A DNA stretch of 64,000 bases from Mycoemilia scoparia (Eukaryota; Kickxellomycota; Kickxellomycetes; Kickxellales; Kickxellaceae), in contig JANBPU010000044.1 of NCBI GenBank assembly GCA_027575805.1, positions 1-64,000 of the forward strand, given 5' to 3'. Made by a program: the position numbers and the translations under genes. Positions within the stretch are counted from its first letter, which is position 1. The number at the start of each line of letters is the position of its first letter. The notes under the pieces were generated by a model. The model made no database searches, had not been told where the DNA came from, and was given only the letters and a program-made list of their open reading frames with translations. Positions 30,182 to 41,963 of the stretch are shown here, piece after piece.

Positions 30182-30291
30182 TGGATCATAATCTTTGAAG
30201 GGTACCACGCCTCCTTTTGGTGGTTGCCAATGATTATAGGGGCTGTAATCACATCCAAATGAGTGACTGGCCTTTCAGAAATAATGGCTCA
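30182..30291 (-). mobile_element. Family A element, copy A9
   Basis: Contains TTTTGGTGGTTGCCAATGAT, GTAATCACATCCAAATGAG and ends GATCATAATCTTTGAAGGG / CCTTTCAGAAATAATGG. It ends about 27 bp from the stop codon of the next gene. Confidence 0.75.
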
Positions 30292-30317
30292 TATTGGTAA
30301 TGGCGGTTAAAGTAAAT

Positions 30318-30659
30318 TTAAGGGCCCTGGTAGTCGAAACCACCCAACTTCAGAGCACTCTTAATAGTATCTTCGCCAAAGGCCTCAATGATCTTGTTAT
30401 AAATATCGTCATTAAAGTCCTGGGGGATTTCTTTCAAATTAGGGAATATTTGCTTGACTTTCTCGTACTTTTCCCTGTAAATGATCTTTATCAAGGCCTG
30501 TTTTTCGATAATGGTTTGGCGGATCTGAGGGTAATGGTCTTTAACGTAATCGTGGAGTTGTTGGTTAAATGCAAATACCAAAAGCGAAGGCGAAACAATA
30601 AGGACCAAGACTAGCACAAAGGCTAGGAAAGTAGATTTGTTGATGAATGATGGACGCAT
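30318..30659 (-). CDS. Small secreted protein, tandem family member 1
   Basis: This 113-aa protein has an N-terminal hydrophobic segment at about residues 10-31 (signal peptide or anchor) and a helical mature part. Shared signature with the genes at 31959 and 34369: HYPQIRQ, then FNDDIYNKI, then IKSALKLGGFD. All three lie on the minus strand within 4.6 kb, which points to tandem duplication. No cysteine in the mature part, no known domain, function unknown. The ATG follows a purine-rich leader (on the coding strand, CACACGTATACGAAAAGAAA). Confidence 0.65.
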   Translation of the reverse strand: MRPSFINKSTFLAFVLVLVLIVSPSLLVFAFNQQLHDYVKDHYPQIRQTIIEKQALIKIIYREKYEKVKQIFPNLKEIPQDFNDDIYNKIIEAFGEDTIKSALKLGGFDYQGP

Positions 30660-31202
30660 TTTCTTTTCGTATACGTGTGATTGATGTGGGTATAAAAGTA
30701 TAGTTTTGAGATAGATAAATAGAAAGAAAAAAGTTGGAAGAAAAAAAGAGGGAGATAGTGAGTATGTGTGCTGGTTGGTGACGAGTCAAATTGAAAAAGT
30801 TTGAAAGTATAAATAAGTAATTAGCCAGAGAATTGAAAGTTGTCGAGCAGTCAAGTTCAACTCCCACATATTATCCTATATAGAAAACAAATGTGTACAC
30901 ACATCAACAAATTTCAATTGTGTTCTTCTCTCCTCTTTCATCATGGATACTCTAAAAACCATAGTAGAGAAAAGCCACAAATTGCCTCTGTCAGACTCCC
31001 CTATTTTGTATATTTATTATTCTATTATTCATTGTCGTTGTTGGCATTACTATTATTGTTGTTGGTTTTTAATAAAAATGTGTTCTTCACTTCTACTCAC
31101 ACTCTACCCTCCTTTTCAAAGACCACTACACAATATGAATTGAATGTCAATGTATAAAAATTCTGCAAGGCAAACAAATTTATGTATTATATCAAACGAT
31201 TA
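30660..31202. other. Intergenic
   Basis: Promoter side of the 30318 gene, with purine-rich sequence on the plus strand. No gene seen. Confidence 0.4.
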
Positions 31203-31340
31203 TATATGGTCAAAGTTCACAAGGCTTCAGGCAGAAATGAGTCCCCAGGCATTGCTTATGAAATGGCTAGTAGTTGGGCCAAATTATAAGGACCCATTTT
31301 TACCTACCATACATTTGATTATTTACGTGTTTCGCCATAT
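31203..31340 (+). repeat. Family C short repeat, copy C3
   Basis: Contains CAAAGTTCACAAGGCTTCAGG, TTGGGCCAAATTATAAGGACC and TACCATACATTTGATTA. Its ends ATATGG and CCATAT are inverted; the right end directly joins a family A remnant. Confidence 0.65.
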
Positions 31341-31380
31341 GGGTAGTTATTTTTGAAGGGCGAAAGTTATTACCCATATG
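31338..31380. mobile_element. Family A remnant, both ends only, copy A10
   Basis: The centre is deleted, leaving GGGTAGTTATTTTTGAAGGG joined to GAAAGTTATTACCC. This shows the two termini of the family clearly. Confidence 0.75.
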
Positions 31381-31958
31381 CTGCTGCTCATTTAGTTTAG
31401 AAAAAAATATAAACAATAACACTACCATTAACAAAAATAACACTGTATAGTACGTTAAAAAAAATATATAAGTAACATTCAAAAGTATATATCGAATTTT
31501 TACATTTATTGTTTTTTTAATTTTCATGACTCAGTGCATGATAATATTTCTCCCTCGTCAGGTTATTATAGATGTTTGTATTATTATAATACAATTTTCT
31601 ATACTTCTTTAACTTTTTCATAACAACCGCCCTACCCTCCGTTAAACTTGTAATCACAAAAATAATAGAAATAGTAATAATATTATATATCAACGATATA
31701 TAATCATTCAATATAATATGAATTTAAATATGTGACTGTGTTGACAAATATATACTTCAAATAATAATAATAAATTAGTATAGTTTATTAAATTTATAGT
31801 AGTGGTACTAACAGTAGTGTCATTTAATTATATCTATAGAGCACACCTAATAGATCTACTACTACATACACACACGCATATATATATATAAACGAGTATA
31901 AAGAAATGTATAAACAAAATCTCGTTCCATTATTATTATTATTATTATTACTATTCTA
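31381..31958. other. AT-rich intergenic stretch
   Basis: Strongly AT-rich, with an ATT trinucleotide run at about 31928-31950. No gene. Confidence 0.5.
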
Positions 31959-32264
31959 TTACTGGGGAATATCGTTGAATCCACCCAATTTCAACAAACT
32001 ACGCATTTCTTGGGGTCCACCAATATTTTGAACAAACTGATCGTAGGTAGCAGGATCGAACTGAGAAGAAAATTCGTGGTTAGGAAGTTTTTGCATGGCA
32101 TCATAAACCTTCGGTTTAAGGAGCTGCATCAATCCTTTGCTGCCATTGGCCTTGTCTTTGATCTGGGCGTAGTGGGCCTGAACATACTGTTTCAACGCAT
32201 CGTCGGCCAAAACGACAAGGGCCATCAAAAGAGCAAAAGCAATAAGTGCGGTGAAGAATTTCAT
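31959..32264 (-). CDS. Small secreted protein, tandem family member 2
   Basis: This 101-aa protein has a clear signal peptide (MKFFTALIAFALLMALVVLA, residues 1 to about 20). Mature part: YVQAHYAQIKD, then FDPATYDQFVQNIGG, then MRSLLKLGGF, matching its two neighbours. No mature cysteines. Function unknown; a cell-wall or secreted role is a guess from the signal peptide. Confidence 0.75.
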   Translation of the reverse strand: MKFFTALIAFALLMALVVLADDALKQYVQAHYAQIKDKANGSKGLMQLLKPKVYDAMQKLPNHEFSSQFDPATYDQFVQNIGGPQEMRSLLKLGGFNDIPQ

Positions 32265-34368
32265 TTTACGGATATGTGGTAGTGGTGGTGGTGGTGGTGA
32301 CGTGAAAGATTAATAGTGGCTGTAGTAATATGCGAAAGAAAAATGTGGTTTTTGAATTGAAATGGAGTATAGTATGTGGTTGCGGTTGTGGTTGGATGAT
32401 GCTTATATATACACTTATGTATGACTGAAAAGAGAAAGATGTAGGGAAAAGCCAAAACATTCTCTCCCTCACTTCCTTCTTCTTGGGTCCCTAGTTTAGC
32501 AATGTCAAATGTGTGAGTCAGTGAACCCATGTGTGTGGGCTTTGGTAGATGTCGTTGTTATTATTATTATTGTTGATGTTGGTGGTGTGGGCTATCGATG
32601 TTGAAGGGGAGTGTCGAATCATTAGGGAAAGTGCATAAACTATGTCAGTGGCCATATTTGCCCAATTGTCAAAAACCAAAAACAGTCAAATAGTATAAGT
32701 AGATCACCATAGTTGATGGTAGAGACAGTGCTCCATTACTGAAGCAATGGAGAATAATAGCAGGGTATGATGTGTGTAAAGATACGGACAATGTATGTGT
32801 GGCTTATCCCCTTTCTCAAAGCAATAAATAATGGAGTAATGACTTAAAAGGATATCAGGATGCTCTCACAAGCATCTGTCTACAATGAGGTATGTGTGAA
32901 TGCTTGGCACAACTGAAATGTAGATGAATTAATGGGTGGATGTTCAATCCAAAGAAGGCTGGTTCTTCTACATAAACAAAGTGAACTGCCAAGATTCTAT
33001 TTCAAGAATTGTTTGATGATATCCAATTCACACACACAGAGAGATATATATATATATATATATAGTAAAAAGGACTCTCAAGTATCTAAGCCACAGATGA
33101 TCCAACACAATAACTGTATTTATCCAAGCAGCATAAAAACAAATGTAGTTGGAATTCATAACTTGTTGACTATTATCTGCCCATGTCTTACTGATAGAGA
33201 AAGAACTTTGGAGTTTTTAAAAATATAGTTCTCATATACTCCATCAATCACTATGAGAATATCTGTAACAATAGCGGACTATCCACTAGTTTCATTTTTA
33301 AAATACATGATGAATTGCAGAGACTATTAGCCAAGCCGATTAAGAACCATGATTCTATGATTCCAATAAACCATTCATCCTTTCTATCTATCTGTTTAAG
33401 CTTTCTGGCAACTGATTCCACACAATTCATTGAGATCTCCAAGTTTCCCATCTCCTCAACATTTATTCATTCTTCTACATTGATATGTGTGTGTGTGTGT
33501 GTATGTACTTCGGTGCGTCAACACGTCTATATCCAAAACCAAAAGTAATATTGCCATGCTCACAGACACATTATTTGGTGTACAATAAAGTTAAAGAAAG
33601 GAAACAGGATTTTCACAATGTACTGTATATAAAGCAAACACCAATTATGTATTGCCAATTAATGCCTGCAAAGCAGTATTCTCCGTACCCAACTTACTAC
33701 CACCAACCAAATCCCTCGGCTGTGACCTGACAATGTTAAATGTGTACATACATGAAACCACCAAACTGTTTTTATTTTATATCCAAGTTGCATGGTGCCA
33801 CATAGATTAGATTTCATGGCAACATAAAGGACAGCAAATATATTTGTGTGTGCGCGCGCGTGTGTGTGTGTTTCTTGTTGAGCTAGAGAGAAACATATAA
33901 GTGACTTTGATACAAATTGCGTGGCCACAAAGCCACATAAAAACAATTCAATTGGTGATGCAATGAAGTGGTTTGTAACTTCAACTTGGTGATGGGCTGG
34001 TAGTGGTATATTAAAGGGGGAATTATTGCCCTTGCATGTGTTTAACCTGGTCATGGCGATATGTTCAAAGTGGCCTGGAAAAAGAATTGACAGGGTCAAT
34101 TGGCAAATGGCCAACTGAACAAACAACTAGATGCTGGCACTATGGCCCGTATTGATGTTGAGTTTTTATATTGTCATTAAAAAGGCAAAAGATTCAAGTA
34201 TATATCAAAAAGATTGCTAGATTATGATGCGGTGGGGAGGGGGTTAGAATGGTAAAAGGATGAAGCGAGATAAGACACATCGGTCAGTGTAGTGAAAGGA
34301 AATTGTTGTTGTTGTTGTTGTTGTTGCGGGTTGAGAAATTAGGTTAATATGATGATAATAGGAGAAGC
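32265..34368. other. Intergenic
   Basis: Contains a TA run at 33044-33063, GT runs near 33486-33502 and 33846-33871, and a TTG run at 34303-34325. No convincing gene on either strand. Confidence 0.5.
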
Positions 34369-34905
34369 TTAGAAGTATGAGAGACCAACAGCAGCAACAG
34401 CCAAAGAGGTACCAAGTACACCAACATTATAACCAAAAGAAACAACGCCAGCGCCTTCCTGATCATCCTTTTTCAAATTGTCATCACCATTACCACTCTT
34501 GGACTTGCTGCTATCACCGCCATCACTGTTAACTTCATGGGATCCAGTAGGAGCTGGAATACTAAGTCCTTCAGTAAGAGAGTCCAAGCCGAGAACAGAC
34601 ATCATTTCCTTAATCTTGGCTTCACCACCCAAGGCATCTTCGATGCGGTCAAATATTTTGGCATCGAACTTTTCGGGCAAAGTGTCGTCACCCATAGCCG
34701 AGGTCAATTTATCATAGTCTGGGCGGTCGAGTTCTTTGAACTGGTCGATAAGAGGGGACAGTTTGCTGCGAAGCTGAGGGTAGTTAGCGGAAACCAAGGC
34801 TTCAAGATCCACTCCATCTACTCCATCAGCTTTTACAATAGCAACAGTAGAAGCCAAAATAGCAGCGATAGTAATAGCAGCGGTGGATTGGTAGTACTTG
34901 AACAT
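34369..34905 (-). CDS. Secreted, probably GPI-anchored protein, tandem family member 3
   Basis: This 178-aa protein has a signal peptide (residues 1 to about 26) followed by the shared module: ANYPQLRSKL, then FDAKIFDRIEDALGG, then IKEMMSVLGLDSL. It differs from its two neighbours by a Ser/Gly/Asp-rich spacer and a hydrophobic C-terminal tail (GVLGTSLAVAAVGLSYF) of the type that directs GPI attachment. It may be the wall- or membrane-attached member of the family. Function unknown. Confidence 0.72.
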   Translation of the reverse strand: MFKYYQSTAAITIAAILASTVAIVKADGVDGVDLEALVSANYPQLRSKLSPLIDQFKELDRPDYDKLTSAMGDDTLPEKFDAKIFDRIEDALGGEAKIKEMMSVLGLDSLTEGLSIPAPTGSHEVNSDGGDSSKSKSGNGDDNLKKDDQEGAGVVSFGYNVGVLGTSLAVAAVGLSYF

Positions 34906-36123
34906 TTTAGATGAGGTGTTTAGAAAATCAACTTAATTGAAACAAAGAAAAGTTTTGGAAAAGATAAAGAGCTTTTGGGATGTTACAGAATTTACACAGA
35001 GCAGAGAAAGACACTTTTATATTTATTTATGTATTTGTGTTGGTTGTTTTCTCTGATAGAAGTAGTAAGCTGTGTATTGAATCAAATGACAGTTCCTCCA
35101 TCGCTCACACACACACACACTCTCTCTCTTTTGCTTTTTGAATGGGTTTCCTCTTATTTCTTCTCTACTATCTCTCTTGCTGTAAAGGTGCTTGAGTATG
35201 TATGTATGTATGTACATGTAGTGCGTGTACCAAAATAAACAAGGAGAATACTCTCGGAAGAATGTCTCTCTATGGCTCCCCGTAGACAATAACAATTCAA
35301 TAAACATTGATAGAAATCAATAATAATAAAGTGGCGGCACACCCACATACCCACTCACATAGAGGCATGCACAATATAAATTGTGTGCTATTTCATTGTG
35401 TGTGGGTCTGGGTGCTTTGTTTGTGTGAGTCGTGGACAGAGGAGAAGCAACAGCCATATGGTGGAGTGGTGAATACTGAGGACTCTAAAAACAATGGTTC
35501 AAATAAGAATGGTGGTGCTGTAGAAATCAAACTTGACCACCGCCACCATAACGACAACAGTTCAAGCGGTTTCAGTATCGACCATAGTAGAGTAGTGGTT
35601 AAGTTCGTTGGTTCTATGGTGATAATGGATTCTGATAGTTATTCAAAAATTCAATAATGGTCTATAAACCAACTATTTAAATCCTTGTGACAACAAAAAC
35701 AGCAACAGTGATGTTAATAAGCAGTCATTAATACTAATAATTGTTAAAAGTGAAGGAAGGGGGGGGGCTTGAATAAAGACATCCAAAGCAAGCCATTTTC
35801 ACACATGTGATTCAGTTTCTTCCACATCCACCCACAAGGACGGAGGGACGGAGAGACGGACGGATGGACAGAAGAGTATACTCGCTTTTTTAATAAAACA
35901 AGAGTATATTTCAATTATGTCTCTGTGACCTGTTCTTTATATATCCTGGAGTTAAGTATCATAAACTGAAGAAAAATCTAGTTAGTAAGATGACCAAACA
36001 CAAAAGTTTCATAAATTGTGTGGCGTCTCTTTTTTGTTTGTTTGTTAGTTTGTTTGTCTGTCCAAACAAAATTGGAATCTTGCTTTGACATTACCAAAAT
36101 GGCTCACAAACACGCGCACAAAT

Positions 36124-36154
<31 letters not shown>

Positions 36155-36700
36155 CTTTCTCCCTCATTGTCAGCCAAGCACAGTTATTATTATATAGCAA
36201 GATTCTATTAGTGATTAGCTATGAAATCGATAGATAGATTTGTGCTACAAGAATTTAACAAAAAAGACCGAATCCTCAAGCCACCATATTAATAATAATA
36301 AAAGTAAAACTGCTACCACAAAGAAGTACAAATTTTTCTAGGAGTTTTACTTTTACACTTAGTTAGATATAGATTTTTTATTAAAATTCTAGGATGCTTG
36401 CTTATTCACACAATACATATACATAAAGAGAGTAAGAGATTCATGTATAGCAAAACATTTCCAAAATCACATTCATTATGAATATTAATATCAATAAATC
36501 AAAAAGATTGAAAAATAAATGTGAGAAAAAAAATAGAACTTTGAGAGATGAAAAACGAAAAAAGTATCAAAAATAATTAATAATAGATAGTAGTATAACA
36601 ACAACCAAGAGGAGGGACACACACACACAAAAACATTAAATAAACCAAAAAAAACGATAAATAGATAAAGAATGAATGAATGAATGAGAGGAAAAAGAAA
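34906..36700. other. Intergenic with microsatellites
   Basis: Holds the promoter of the 34369 gene, a G run at 35760-35766, and a long CT run at 36125-36150. An open frame at 35307-35657 on the plus strand has a His/Asn-rich end but no recognisable feature, so I do not call it. Confidence 0.45.
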
Positions 36701-38434
36701 TTAGAAACCACCAATATGAGTTGGAGTATTAGGATTACTAAACCTCATCATTATATCATTACTACCACCAGGATTATTATTGCTGCTGCTGTTATTATTA
36801 TTATTAGTGCTGTCAAATGACCTAATGAATTTTCGATAAATATTCTGATACAGCATTTGCAATACTTCACCATGAACTTCATCCAACATATCGACAGTAT
36901 AATGATACGACTCAATAAGCTTTGTAATTCTGTCCATAATACGGCCCTCGATATTGATTTGCAAAGTCCCTCCCTCCGCTATGAATATCCGATAAAATCC
37001 ATAAAATTGGGAACGTAATGCAAATGGAATTACTTTGAATGAAGCTAGTGAGCATGAATCAGTGTTGACAGCAATTGTGGTCATATTGTTGACATAGAAA
37101 GTCGTTGTTTTTAATTGTTGTTGTTGTTGTTGTTGGTTAGAGCCACTGCTGTTATTATTGTTATTCGATGTGGTGGTAGTAGTAGTAGTTGGCGATACTG
37201 GATCAGAAGATGAACGTCCACCTGAAGATTTTGACGAATTACTATTATTATTATTATTGGCGGCAGCAGCAGCAGCAGTGAGACTAGCTACAGTTCTTTG
37301 ACCCGCTGGAGATTCCAATAGTGTTTGTAAAATGGTAATTCTGGCTGACGAGAATGGAGGAATAGACTCCAATACCCATGTGCCACTTCCACTTCCATTT
37401 GCTGGAGTAATGGTACGAAGGATTCTTGATTGTCTTGAATGGGCTTGGCTTTGTTGTTGCTGTTTCTTGTTGTTATTGTTGTGGCTGTGACGAGATGATA
37501 AATTTGACGAAGATGAACCATCAAATGATGACATTCCTAAAGATTTTGAATCTCCTCCATCTCCACCAGGATTGTTGGAAGAAGATGAGGAATTCTTTTT
37601 GGAATTAAATCCGAACATTTCTTTAATCTTGTTATTCTTCGATTGTCCGCCGTTATTATTATTGTTGTTAGTAGTAGTGGTGGTGTTGTTGGGGGAATCA
37701 CTGATGTGGGATGAACTACTGGACATTGCATTCCGAGAATTAACAGTTTTACCACCATTATTATTATTGTTGTTGTTGCCCGATCCACCGTTATTTCCAT
37801 ATATAAAAGATTTTGAATTTCTTCGACCTCCTCCTCCTGATGCCACACTATTGTTGTTATTAATGTTACCCTGATGACCATTGAATGAATTCTTTGAATC
37901 TCCACCAAACGACCTCATACTACCCGGAGCAGCACCACCATGGTTATTTTTACTATGGCTGTTCATTTGGTTTAAACGATCTTCCAACGATTTATCACTA
38001 TCAATATCGATATCAAGTTCGGGATAGTCAAACCCAGGCTCGCCCATATTAAAGAAGGCCACGACTTTGGCTTTAAGCTGCTGATACTCTTCCAAAAATA
38101 GCGCAATTTCTGGACAAAAGTGGGAGGCCGAGTACATCATTAGACGGCTGAACAAGGCGCTGTCGTCGATTACTTCGTAGAATCGGTTTTTGGTGCTGGT
38201 GGTTGATAATGTGATTGTGGGTTTGGTGATGGGGCGCTGTTTGCTGGATGGGTTTATCAAACTTGTGGTTGCACCACTACTGCCGGTGGTTGGAGATGCC
38301 GATGAAGAAGAGGTCGAGGCCGATTTGGGTTGAGGTGGTTGTTTGGGATTTACGGGAGCTGGAGTTGAGGGGGATATGGTTGCGGTCGCCATGATTGTAT
38401 TTGAAATGGTTGAGTAGGAGCGAGTGTATGTCAA
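36701..38434 (-). CDS. RGS-domain protein with a long internal insertion
   Basis: This 577-aa protein probably accelerates GTP hydrolysis on a G-protein alpha subunit. Two conserved halves fit an RGS fold: residues about 84-130 (FYEVIDDSALFSRLMM, FCPEIALFLEEYQQLK) and 466-542 (FKVIPFALRSQFYGFYRIFI, then INIEGRIMDRITKLI and EVLQMLYQNIYRKF). About 335 residues of Asn/Ser/Gly/Gln-rich sequence lie between them. No stop interrupts the insert, so it is either a disordered loop or an unrecognised intron. The first ATG gives residue 1; a second at residue 15 (MATATISP) is also possible. The receptor at 3289 would be a plausible pathway partner, by inference only. Confidence 0.65.
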   Translation of the reverse strand: MTYTRSYSTISNTIMATATISPSTPAPVNPKQPPQPKSASTSSSSASPTTGSSGATTSLINPSSKQRPITKPTITLSTTSTKNRFYEVIDDSALFSRLMMYSASHFCPEIALFLEEYQQLKAKVVAFFNMGEPGFDYPELDIDIDSDKSLEDRLNQMNSHSKNNHGGAAPGSMRSFGGDSKNSFNGHQGNINNNNSVASGGGGRRNSKSFIYGNNGGSGNNNNNNNGGKTVNSRNAMSSSSSHISDSPNNTTTTTNNNNNNGGQSKNNKIKEMFGFNSKKNSSSSSNNPGGDGGDSKSLGMSSFDGSSSSNLSSRHSHNNNNKKQQQQSQAHSRQSRILRTITPANGSGSGTWVLESIPPFSSARITILQTLLESPAGQRTVASLTAAAAAANNNNNSNSSKSSGGRSSSDPVSPTTTTTTTSNNNNNSSGSNQQQQQQQLKTTTFYVNNMTTIAVNTDSCSLASFKVIPFALRSQFYGFYRIFIAEGGTLQINIEGRIMDRITKLIESYHYTVDMLDEVHGEVLQMLYQNIYRKFIRSFDSTNNNNNSSSNNNPGGSNDIMMRFSNPNTPTHIGGF

Positions 38435-41400
38435 TCAATATTGTGGTGGTGGTGCTACTGGTCGCTAATGATCGACTTGATAAAATATAAATTTGGGATG
38501 GCTGGTGTTGTGTTGTGTCGAGCTGGGCTGAGCTGAGATGATAAGATTGTATACAGATAAACGACGTAATAGAGACCAAAACCTGACAATACTTATATAC
38601 CTTTTTTGTTCAAGTGTTTGTGTCAGCCGAATTATCAACGGTGTATGGATGGATGGATATTTATGTGATATATGATACCCCACAAGGAATTTTTTCCGAG
38701 ATAGAGAGAATGTGAATCGAGAATATATCAAAGATATGAGTGAATATGCGAATGAATCAATGAATGAGCGGGAAGAAAATGAACAGACAGATGTGTTGTG
38801 GCCAGACCGGGTTGAGCTGGTCTGGGGCGCTGGCAGCAAAATAGTGCTGTTGAAGTTGGTATACTATACAGCGTTTACTTGGCTGGCTACTCCCTTGTTT
38901 TCTATTGACAAAGGAGAAGACAAAGTATTATCAAATGGGATTAAAAGGCCTTGTGAATATGTATGCGGAAGCTTTTATTTGTTTTGTTGCGTGTGGGGAA
39001 ATATCTGGATAGATATCGAATGGCCGGGTTTTATGAATAAACTCTCAAAGCAAGGAAAGGAAAAGGCGGCAAGATTACTGCTTTCTTTTTATTTGGGGAA
39101 TAGATATATATAAATGTGTGAGAAAATGGAATAAAAGCAGAACAAGAGGATAGTTGGAATATACGGGGTATATAAAAAGCTTAGAGAAGAGAAGGAAGAA
39201 GGAAGGAAGAACAAATGGATTAATCGCTGTGTCACTCAAGTTATATTTTCAACAGAAAAACATAGAGAGTGACTGACACTAAATAATAGTGAGAATTTCA
39301 TTGCAATTCGCTTCAGCCTTACAGCCCGCCCCAGCCTCCTTCTTGCTCTCTTTCTTTCTCATTGAAGAGCGACAGTGAACACATACATACATACATACAA
39401 ATAATATTATAATCGTAACGTGTTTATTGTTTTCCTATTCAACACAAAATTATCTGGACTCATTTCTATAAACCTTGGGGTCTGCTGTTGTTGCTAACCA
39501 CGAGCAATATCAGCAGCATGAGCTCCATACAGATAAAAGTGTACAGACGCCCAGAAAAGAGAGCCACCACATCAGTGTGAACGAAGCGCCGTGCATCACA
39601 ATATCCATCTAAAAGACGTGACGATGGACTGCTGCAGGCTTATTATTTTTTTGGGCGGTAAATGAATCTCTTCCTGCCAGAGCAGCAGCACCGACACACA
39701 GCCATTCGTACATTTTATTGATGGCTGGGCGTTAGAGAAAGAAAGCTGGCTTGTTGTTTTGGTCTTTACATTTTTGTATTACATCGATGATGGCTTAGCA
39801 GCGCCATCGAATATTTTGTACAACACCATTGTAGTTGTAATTGTTGGCTTGGCCGTCTCTCTATCTCCATCCACCTCTTTGGATAGATTTTCTGACCCAG
39901 AATATGTTATACGAGATTGAAAGTCCAAAAATAAACAATCGAAGACAAATGAAAGGATAGGCAGATTACAACAGGTGCAGGTGAGGGCCAAAGAAATACT
40001 CGAATGGTATTGTTATGTATGACCATGTGCTCTTGATTCTCCTTCTCTTCTCCTATTGATGATACCCATGTAAATGTTCATCAAAGGACAGCCATTAAAC
40101 GGGTTATACCAGCCACAACAACAATAGCAGCTGCAGCAAGGCCATTTATGTATAGCCATACGGCTGGCTGGCATTGTGTATCCTCTCTCTCTCTCTTTCT
40201 GGCTAATTCATTCTTGCATGTGTGAACTGGCGGCCAGTTTGCTTTAGACAAAATAAAATGGCCCGCTCCACCATTATTTATTCTAATAACGATGATGATG
40301 ACGATGATTGTATACTTTTCAAACTCATAAAAGACCTTTCACGGATTATCGGATCTACCGCCATCCGTACCATTCTTTTCAGTCCACAGACCCTGCCATT
40401 TCCTGTATTTCTATCGGACTGCTTGTTGGAGTTTAAAACCTGGTCCTGTTCCTGTTATTATTGATACACTATTAGCTACACCAGAGTTCGGAAATACACA
40501 TTTCCAGCAGTATCAAATGCAATGGCGATGGTGGGCCTTCTACACAATGGAGAAAATACATGGATGGAGCAGCACAGCACGAATTGTGACTCCAATGACC
40601 CAAAATCCTTCAAACAATAAATTTGGTCCCAATCAATACACAATACAAAACACTTGTTAATTTGTATTGGCTACTCTCATTGTTTCTATATTTTTCAAAG
40701 AAACCTGACAAGACAATGGAGGAAAATGCCCTTTCTCTTTGCCATTTACCAGCCGCTATTCTTTGTTGATTTAACAGCCGATTCTTATCTTTACAGGTCT
40801 TGTATATATAAATCATCAGTATATACCACATATCATGAATTCTATATATTTCATCACATCATCTAATTTTAATACACAAAATATTATATCACTATTCGTA
40901 TCGATCAGCTACTTATTCATGATAAGGTCTATTTAGAACTTGATTCTCAAAGTCATCTCTCATCACAACAGAGCCAATAGAGAATTAATATAAAATTACC
41001 AGTTGTTTTAGTAGCAAAGTTGATTGCAACATCGCAAACTTCCAAGAATAGAGATTTGTATGTATATGGAAAAGCCACATATATATATACACACACACAC
41101 ACACACAACCAATGTTTTGCCCAATTCTAAACAAACCAACTGTCTCATCATCATGATCATCAGCCTTGTCGTTGTCACTGTCTTTTCAAATTCCAAAATA
41201 AAAAATTCTAAATAAATTCTCGTACACATTTTTGTGTGATTTCGATAATAACCATGATAATAACATCATTGGTATTATTGCAGAATAATGCGTGTGTGTG
41301 TGTGATGCGGAGGTCCTTATTTGGATTGCTACTAATAATAATATTTGTTTTATTACAATAATATCTTTGTTTGTCATTGAAGACAATAAGTTACTATTAT

Positions 41401-41963
41401 ATCCCATCAAGCTAATATTATGATATGGCTTAGCAATAGCAATCAATATTAATGTCACATACGATATAGAGTTTTGACCATAAGAAGCGCAAATTAGCTT
41501 ACTGCCATTTGGAGTTGGTTGATAACTACCCGTATGATCATGTATAGTTGATATAGCAAATTATATTTAACTGTTAAATAAATTTAAATAAAACACATTT
41601 AAAACACAATGTAGAGAAACATAGAAATAACTATTGGATAGATAGATAGAGAGAGAGACTATTGATATGAGTATATGAAAAAGGAAAGGGTGGAAAAAAG
41701 TATGAGTATATAATATATAATAATATGATAAGATCATGTAACAGGAGCAAGAAAAAAACAAGACCACAAAATACCAGCTACTATTACTACTACAAAATTA
41801 AGGATAATGGAAACGAGTGTGCGTAGTTAAATAGAGAACGTCAGGATGCAAATATTAAATATAATATAATATCGAATAATAATACTTGTAGCGGTTATTA
41901 TGTATCACAAATAATGACAACATCAACGAAATGACTTGGAGAGAAAGTGAAGTAGCAGGAGCT
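38435..41963. other. Intergenic, 3.5 kb without a supported gene
   Basis: Contains the leader of the RGS gene, short microsatellites (CATA steps near 39381-39397, CA near 41090-41107) and several overlapping short open frames without recognisable features, including 38712-39113 and 40222-40464. No element of families A to C is obvious. Confidence 0.45.

Noticed and set aside
35307..35657. 116-aa frame ending in a Ser/Asp-rich part
   Set aside because: Low-complexity sequence without a family match or conserved start context; not supported as a gene.
38712..39113. 133-aa open frame upstream of the RGS gene
   Set aside because: It lies in the probable promoter and leader of the RGS gene and has no recognisable composition or domain.
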